Shown piece by piece: positions 57,980-64,000 of a stretch of 64,000 nt of DNA. Under the pieces are notes generated by a model. It was not told where the DNA came from. It searched no databases and saw only the letters and a list, made by a program, of their open reading frames with translations. Location: NCBI GenBank assembly GCA_033030425.1, contig JAUFSD010000018.1, forward strand, positions 496,001 to 560,000, in the 5' to 3' direction. How positions within the stretch are numbered: the stretch's first letter is position 1; each line of letters opens with the position of its first letter. The translations under genes and the position numbers were made by a program. This DNA is from Verpa conica (Eukaryota > Ascomycota > Pezizomycetes > Pezizales > Morchellaceae).

Positions 57980-59270
57980 TTTTGAGGGGTATGACGGTAT
58001 TACGAATTATGCAGAATTTGTCTTCCCCCTTCTTTCTTATTATAGATAATTTGAATATCGCCGACTTATAATTTGCTTTTGGGGAGCGATTGTTTTTACG
58101 GGTTATCGTTACTACTTGTTTTTCTATGGCTATTTTTACACTTATACTACTTGGAAGCACTGGGAGGGTTTTGACATCAATTGAAAAGTGTTCGTTTTGG
58201 GAAGTTCCATTTGTTTTAGTTGTGTAGCCTCATGTGAAATCTATGTTTTCTTTTTCTTTGAGATGTGAGGGCACATATCGTGGAGTGTATACCTATGTAG
58301 ATGAATGAATGGGGAGAACAGCCAATGTTATAATGCGAGGCAGGGGAAATTAATTATTATTATTGCAGAACAAAAACAATGACTGAAAGTGCAACCGCAT
58401 AAACTCACCAAGGTATATGGAGGCCTATACGACCCGAACCGTAATGTTATTGGTAAGTTAAAATTGAGTATTTGGTACTGGCGCATTTGAGGATGTGAAA
58501 TTTGAAACTAGGTGAACTGGGACTAAAATCTAAGGTAGGGTATGAGGTGCACCCAGCCGGCCCCTAGGTGGTAAATATAAAGTTCAAGTGATCTACTAAT
58601 AGCTACTAATTCTCCATAGCTTAATAAATAATTAGGTTCAACTATAATACATGTCTCTATATTGAGAGTTATATAGCTGATTTGGGAAGTTTTTTTTTGG
58701 GGGGGGGGCTGTCAACTGAGGATTAAAGGTGTGCTTGTGGAAGTTTATATATAGGGATGTAGAAATGCGAAGAAATGAAAGATATATGTAATTAAATATG
58801 ACTAAAAAAATGCGAATATGTAAAAGGCAAAAATTATAAAAAACTATAAAAATGCGAAAAGCGTATAAACTACAACTCTTATATGAATACTATAGAACTA
58901 CAAGTAGACCAGCGCTCTTAACCCCAATGAAAGCCATCAGCCTGTAGCAGTACAATTTAGGGTTAAAGTTTCTGTGGTGTTTATTCAATTTTATTTACCC
59001 TCTTCTTTCATTTACACAACTTTTACAACACCAAAATTCAAATTATCACTAGGATTGCAGTTCGGGTCATACAGGCCTCCGTACACGTTCATGTATTCCA
59101 CAATAGATTATAGCATAATATGTATTGTTAATTAAGAAAATAAATATACCTAACCACCACTCAAATCCCATAAAGCCGTACAAAAATAAATAAAGTCCCA
59201 TACCTCCAACTAAACAGCTCAACAAAGAGAATATGAGACCTCTATGCACGATAAACAAAAGTAAAAGTTC
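57980..59270. other. Convergent intergenic region
   Basis: About 1.3 kb between two 3' ends, AT-rich. It has a T-run joined to a G-run at about 58690-58709 and a TTAGGGTTA motif near 58958. No gene. Confidence 0.55.
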
Positions 59271-61382
59271 TCATTTCCTACCCGCTATATTCGGCGGTCT
59301 CCAATCAAACAAATCAAACGCCTCCGAGCTCCATGGCCCAATATCGTTTTCTAGTTGGTATTTAAGAGTATCCTCGGCCTCTTCGATTCGGTGTTCCTGT
59401 ACTGAGTTCAAAAAATTTGAACTACTCTTGCCTTTATCGCTATCTCGATTCTGTATAGCAACCCTTTTTGTAGCTGGAGGTGACATGGTTGGAGGTATAC
59501 CAGAGTCATCTTTGATTATCACAGTCTTCTCTATAATTCCCAGAGCAGTTGAATTTGAGACAAAGTCTGTTTTAGGCCTCTTGGCTGAGTTCTTCGCAAA
59601 TTTCTGCCCTGTGGTGGGTACCGGTGGCTCCTTAGATGCTGACGCATAAAAATCCGGTGGCAGTTGACATAGCAACTTATTCCTCTTTCGTTTTGCAGTA
59701 TTACCTAAAAACAGAGTCCCAGCACCTATCAGCGGCCCTAATGGTTCTTTTTCACTATTCTCACCCGACCCTGAGCCGTTACAATCATATGTCTTGAGGG
59801 GCTTAGTTGGGAGGGCGGTAGCTTTTTGTTGAGATGGTGGCCGAAACCCATGAGGATTGCTGGGATTTTCAGGTAAAATCGTAGTTTTCCGCTTAGATGG
59901 AGGCCTGAATGTACGAGAATCATTATCTACACTCAAGACTGCCGGAGACCTTTTTTGAGCACGGGCAGATTTGGAGTCTTCCGGGGTACCACTCCGCCGA
60001 GGAGGTTGTGGGGATGTAAGAATATGGAAATCATGTACAGACTCATATAGCCCTTCGTCACTATATATGTCTATAGCCACCTCGGGGGTGTCCTTATTTA
60101 TACGAGGCGGAGCAGGGTGTGAAAACAGACTAGTGGGTCTACTATGCAATAAAGGTGATTCGGTACCAGGCGGAAGCCGAATGGAATCAGAAAAACTGTC
60201 TAGATCAAAAGCGGCAATAGACCCCTGGTTTGCACGAGGAGTTAGGTTTGAGGGTACACTATTCTGCCGAGGGGAATATTGTTGAATTCTCTGAAGGGGT
60301 ACAGGAGGTAGATGAGGTAGAGGTAAGGGTTGATTTGACCTCCTGCTTGGGCTCAGTAGACCACCAGGAACGCTGAATGATGGCCCCTTACTAGTATAAA
60401 CTGCAGGCACTGACTTTGGTCCAGATTGCCTTTCTTTAATCGAGTTTTGTAGTTTTTCTTGCCATTGTAGTGAGTTCTGTCCTTGTGGTAGGTACGGTAC
60501 TGGAAGGTTCGGTTTTGATATTATATCCAGTCTTTTCGGTGGTTCCATTCCTGTAAGAATATTTAGAGACTGACCTGGCCTAGATGACCTGCCCTGATAT
60601 GGAGATGGATGATTAATATTATTATTTGCCCGGATGGACTGTTGTAAGCTCGTATTTGGTGTATTTGTAGGCTTTCGTTGCACAGGTGTTTGAGGGGGTC
60701 TCGCAACAGCCACAGGGTATCGTTGTTGGAAGGGTTGCGGGGTCGGTGAGACATGCCGGCTAGGCCCCCAAGGCCCATGTCTATTTGCCTGGTTTGGTGT
60801 TGGGAAGTCGAGAAGAGCGTTGCCTGCCTGTAGTTTCTGTAATTCGAGCTGTTAGCAGTGACAGCAACCGGATATGCGGATATAGGCATACTTGTTTCCG
60901 CTGTACTGCTGGTGAGAACAAAGGTGTTAAGTCTTGGACTACAGTCCCTTTGAAGTCTTCTATAGTCACGAGGTGATGTTCGAACTCCAGATCATCTCCC
61001 TCACCGATGGCATCCCGGCCCCGTAGGTACATATCTGCCTGTAAAAGTCAATACGATGGCTTCTGGTCTATACGAAAGTACTCACTACGAGGTGCCTTGC
61101 ATCATCGTAAACCAGCATCCGTTTGTTGAATCTATGAAAGCGAAGAAAACCTATACAATAAATAAATTAATACTCTCCATCAATAAGTACCCTAAAGAAC
61201 GGCCGGCGAACCATCGTGCCATTTTTTGAGCTTCTGCTTTTTTTGCTGTTACCGCCGCACTAGTCAGCAACAGCGCCATGAGAACTACTATTTCTTAAGG
61301 GGAATTATTTGCCTACAGTCGTCCACAGAACCCGATACTCGTCTATTGGGGCTGTCTGCGACGAGCGCGGTTGCTCACTCAT
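59271..61382 (-). CDS. DUF2439 protein, Dbl2/Mte1/ZGRF1-type recombination factor
   Basis: DUF2439 proteins (S. pombe Dbl2, yeast Mte1, N-terminus of human ZGRF1) bind branched DNA and work with the Fml1/Mph1 helicase. Five exons, complement(59271-60836,60892-61038,61086-61150,61212-61245,61317-61382), 1878 nt, 625 aa. The DUF2439 domain fills residues about 15-100: EYRVLWTTQKKQKLKKWHDG, FLRFHRFNKRMLVYDDARHL, then YLRGRDAIGEGDDLEFEHHL. The rest is long and disordered, Pro/Ser-rich, with KRPKTD and KRKRNKLL basic stretches that could be nuclear localisation signals. It ends WSSEAFDLFDWRPPNIAGRK, a short C-terminal motif typical of these proteins (SEAxDLFDWxPP). No helicase domain follows, so it is the short fungal form. 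An AAACCCTAACCCTA motif lies 80 bp upstream of the start. Confidence 0.8.
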
Positions 61383-62366
61383 GACGTTGTGTAGGGAGCT
61401 GTCGTTGCTCGATGCACACGGGGGACGCGTTAGGTGGGGGCTGCTTCTAGGTGTAATTTAAACCCTAACCCTATCAAGTTGTAGTTAGGATTTCAAAGAT
61501 GGCCTAGTAATCTATAAACACTTGGAACGAGGAGTGTCACTCTACATTCGTCCCATACGCTATAGTGAGTTTCTTTGCATACGATGTTTAGAATCTGTTT
61601 TTAACTAGCGCTGAATGTCATCTGAGTGATTCTATATGAACTACTAATCATACCTCCAAAAAACCCTAAATACATGCCCTAGAAAAGAAATAATTCCCAA
61701 GGCCTGAATTAATATTAACTCAAAGACAAATCTCATTATTTCACTAACCCATTAGATGAGGCCTAGATTGTGATAGTTTCCTCACAATAAATGCCGCCCA
61801 GCAATGTCCTGTCTTAGCTTATTTGCGTTAGCTTGAAAAGACGGGCGTTAGTCCTTCCATCGTGTTGAATCTCAGCCAATAAGACTCCCAGCGCTTACGT
61901 CCTAATAACTCAAGTCGCTCCCTCCTCTCCGTTCATTGTTAGACATAAGAAAATGTAGCAAAAAGAAATAGCTCCATTCCTCATCCTATCCAGGTGATTT
62001 GTAAAAGAAGTTACAAATATTAAACGAATGAGCCTGCTCAATTCTAACAGAAAATATCGAACCAATATCTGCTATCATATAACAAACTACGCTCAAAAAT
62101 CTGTCACTTCGCATATGGTACCACCTGAATGCAGATCAGTTTTATGTCCCAGCGTATTTCTCCTTGTTAGAAATGCCGCTTCCGGTCTACGAACCTAAAA
62201 TCCTTGATGTACCCTCGTAGGCCAGTTTTCCTGGACCAGGCATCCACGGTGCTCGACGGTAAAGACTTTGAGCACCATACTCAAGGTCATGGTCGATTAA
62301 AAAAATAGGGCATGCCTATCAAATTGTCAGTTCAAATAACAAACTATAGATGAAAAGCATAGATCT
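61383..62366. other. Intergenic, DUF2439 gene promoter and F-box gene 3' region
   Basis: About 1 kb. The telomere-like motif at 61460-61473 is near the DUF2439 gene start. The remainder is AT-rich with no gene. Confidence 0.5.
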
Positions 62367-63962
62367 TCAAACATTTTCAGGATTACTCCGTATCTGCATC
62401 GTCCACTTAGCTATCCCGGCTGCTTGACACGCATTAACCATGGTTTCATCCTGGGCCTGGCCAAATTTGTACCACAGAAGTGAATCCTGAGCCATCTCGC
62501 AAGAGCAGGTCTGATCATGTCCTCGGCTCATCGCTGACCGAAATGTGAACTCAGAGAGTACCGGAAATGCTCCCGTCACCATCTTATTTGCTAGCCATTC
62601 CTTATTTGTCCGAGCTGGGAGAGAAATCTTCATTTTTCGAAGATGCTGTGCGGAAAATTCAGTATCCCATATCGCTGATTTCTCATGCTGATCTGCTATA
62701 GACCCTCCAATAGTCCTCTCGTGAGAGGTAGCGAGGGTTATTGCAAGCTCCTGGAGTAACGGTACTAATGTGAAGATAGAGAAAGCGAGCTGGTTGAATG
62801 TCCCCATTCCAGCTGGTCGACCTTTTGTGTTCCACCACTGTAGATTTATATTTAGGTATGAGAGGATTGGTAGAGTAGAAGGTCTTAATTTGACGGATTG
62901 TCGTCGACAGTTGCGGAGATAGTTTGTCAACGGTCCAAACGGTTCCGAGGTCATCTCTATAGTATTCCGGGAGTTTCTTTCAAAACAATCGTACGATATT
63001 GATTCAATTCCCTGGAGAGGCAGATGTTCAAATATATCATTGTAGTTGGTGTGGCAATTCGTATGAATCGCTACCGAACGAAGGCTTTGAAGAAGATGAA
63101 GACCTTTGTGAATCCAGGCCGGGTTTGCAAACTCGATATGCTCAAGATTCTTCCACCCAAGAAACGTTCGCCGCATTCTTTCTGGGCTCCAGTCACATAT
63201 ACCATCCATATTTCTTCTGAAAATCTCCAAGTCGGTGCCCGGCAGCAATGCCGTGTACCAATTTGTAAAGTCCCATCGTGTCCAGTTTGGATTATCCTCT
63301 AGAGCTGTCCACAGCTCATTCGGTAACTCAGGTCTCCGATCAAACCGATATTGAATTTCTGCTCTCCTGTAACAACGATACTGGAGCTCTGGCCATAAAT
63401 TCCCTAGTCCAGAGACTGAGCGTAGCGTACTTGAGCAGATTTTAAAAATCCGGAACCACCTCTCAAGAAGAGCGCAATAGATCTCTTTTAGTCGCCGGTT
63501 TAGTTTGTCGTAAGGCAAATACTTGATATCTGATGGCAGATACTGATTCGGTAATTTCAAACATTGAATTTGTGCGGTAAGATCTGGTCGAGATTTGAGG
63601 GTAAGTAGGAGCTTATCCAACTTTCTTCTGAGGGTATTCGATATGGGCGTTTCATGCGCCTTTAGATGGGCCGGGCAAGAACATTGTGGGGCTTCGATAT
63701 CTACATGGCTGAAAGGCTCGAGAGGCTGCGAGTCTCGCTGCCCATTAAACTGCAAATCGAGGGTCCCATACAGCGTTTTTGTCGCATATTCGTTGAAGAA
63801 CCGACATGTTAGGGAAAGTGAGTAGAGGTTTTTGTGCTGGCGATAGATGCATTCGTCTTCGTCCAAATATCCAAGTACCAGCATCCATACTTCTGCTGGA
63901 AAGACTGCAGTAGCAGGACCATACGGCTTTGGACTCTTGAGTTTCCGACGAAGAGAAATCAA
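62367..63962 (-). CDS. F-box protein
   Basis: Single exon, 531 aa. An F-box-like motif lies at residues about 20-65: VFPAEVWMLVLGYLDEDECI, then NLYSLSLTCRFFNEYATKTL and YGTLDLQF. F-box proteins recruit substrates to SCF ubiquitin ligases through Skp1. The rest has irregular leucine-rich segments (LLHSLRSVAIHTNC-like, LVPLLQELAITLATS, HLRKMKISLPA) as in the many lineage-expanded fungal F-box/LRR proteins, with no other named domain. The substrate cannot be predicted. The ATG at 63962 is 38 bases from the window edge and an upstream exon cannot be excluded. Confidence 0.75.
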   Translation of the reverse strand: MISLRRKLKSPKPYGPATAVFPAEVWMLVLGYLDEDECIYRQHKNLYSLSLTCRFFNEYATKTLYGTLDLQFNGQRDSQPLEPFSHVDIEAPQCSCPAHLKAHETPISNTLRRKLDKLLLTLKSRPDLTAQIQCLKLPNQYLPSDIKYLPYDKLNRRLKEIYCALLERWFRIFKICSSTLRSVSGLGNLWPELQYRCYRRAEIQYRFDRRPELPNELWTALEDNPNWTRWDFTNWYTALLPGTDLEIFRRNMDGICDWSPERMRRTFLGWKNLEHIEFANPAWIHKGLHLLQSLRSVAIHTNCHTNYNDIFEHLPLQGIESISYDCFERNSRNTIEMTSEPFGPLTNYLRNCRRQSVKLRPSTLPILSYLNINLQWWNTKGRPAGMGTFNQLAFSIFTLVPLLQELAITLATSHERTIGGSIADQHEKSAIWDTEFSAQHLRKMKISLPARTNKEWLANKMVTGAFPVLSEFTFRSAMSRGHDQTCSCEMAQDSLLWYKFGQAQDETMVNACQAAGIAKWTMQIRSNPENV

Positions 63963-64000
63963 CTGAACCCTCGTATGTTTCGCTAAAGCCGTCTCTCGCA

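Overview
This window is nuclear DNA from a filamentous ascomycete (Pezizomycotina). The genes carry many short GT-AG introns of about 50-100 nt. The gene set is fungal: Pom34, Gid7, Tad3, DUF4048, a hydrophobin-like secreted protein and a DUF2439 protein. The intergenic DNA is AT-rich and littered with small inverted-repeat transposons. High intron density (10 exons in VPS1, 12 in QNS1, 9 in NDK1) hints at an early-diverging group such as Pezizomycetes or Orbiliomycetes; that placement is inference. No tRNA, rRNA, CRISPR array or bacterial-style operon was seen.

Layout. Position 1419-4113 (+) is dynamin GTPase VPS1 and 6578-9751 (+) is glutamine-dependent NAD synthetase. At 10732-12987 (-) lies GID7/WDR26, preceded by a 1.1-kb leader without ATG on the sense strand. 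POM34 (16263-17078, -) and a membrane-anchored AMP-binding-fold protein (17682-19485, +) are divergent. A DUF4048 protein sits at 20570-22220 (+). A 1.6-kb hAT-like element with an 8-bp target duplication occupies 23348-24975, followed by a secreted GH1 beta-glucosidase (25291-27312, -). Next come NDK1 (28984-29934, +), TIM22 (30222-31034, +) and an HSP20 (32506-33039, -) with heat-shock elements upstream. A nest of TA-flanked MITEs fills 33857-34566.

The second half holds TRM8 (34994-36173, -), a hydrophobin-like protein (38884-39236, -), a DUF1279 mitochondrial protein (42079-42786, -), a class I methyltransferase (43047-43835, -) divergent from exopolyphosphatase PPX1 (44207-45485, +), QTRT2 (46255-47573, -), a small probable respiratory-chain subunit (49374-49684, +), glucosidase II alpha (49912-52878, -) divergent from TAD3 (53879-55177, +), a coiled-coil protein (56061-57979, +), a DUF2439 (Dbl2/Mte1/ZGRF1-type) protein (59271-61382, -) and an F-box protein (62367-63962, -).

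Most genes are housekeeping: membrane fission, NAD synthesis, mitochondrial import, ER glycoprotein processing, nuclear pore, ubiquitin ligase, and three tRNA-modification genes (TRM8, QTRT2, TAD3) within about 20 kb. The accessory content is the transposon layer. It includes hAT-like and TA-targeting foldback elements, several inserted into or at the edges of others. All gene models were assembled by eye from splice sites and family similarity; every multi-exon model quoted sums to a whole number of codons. Sequence identity was judged from memory of the protein families, with no database search.
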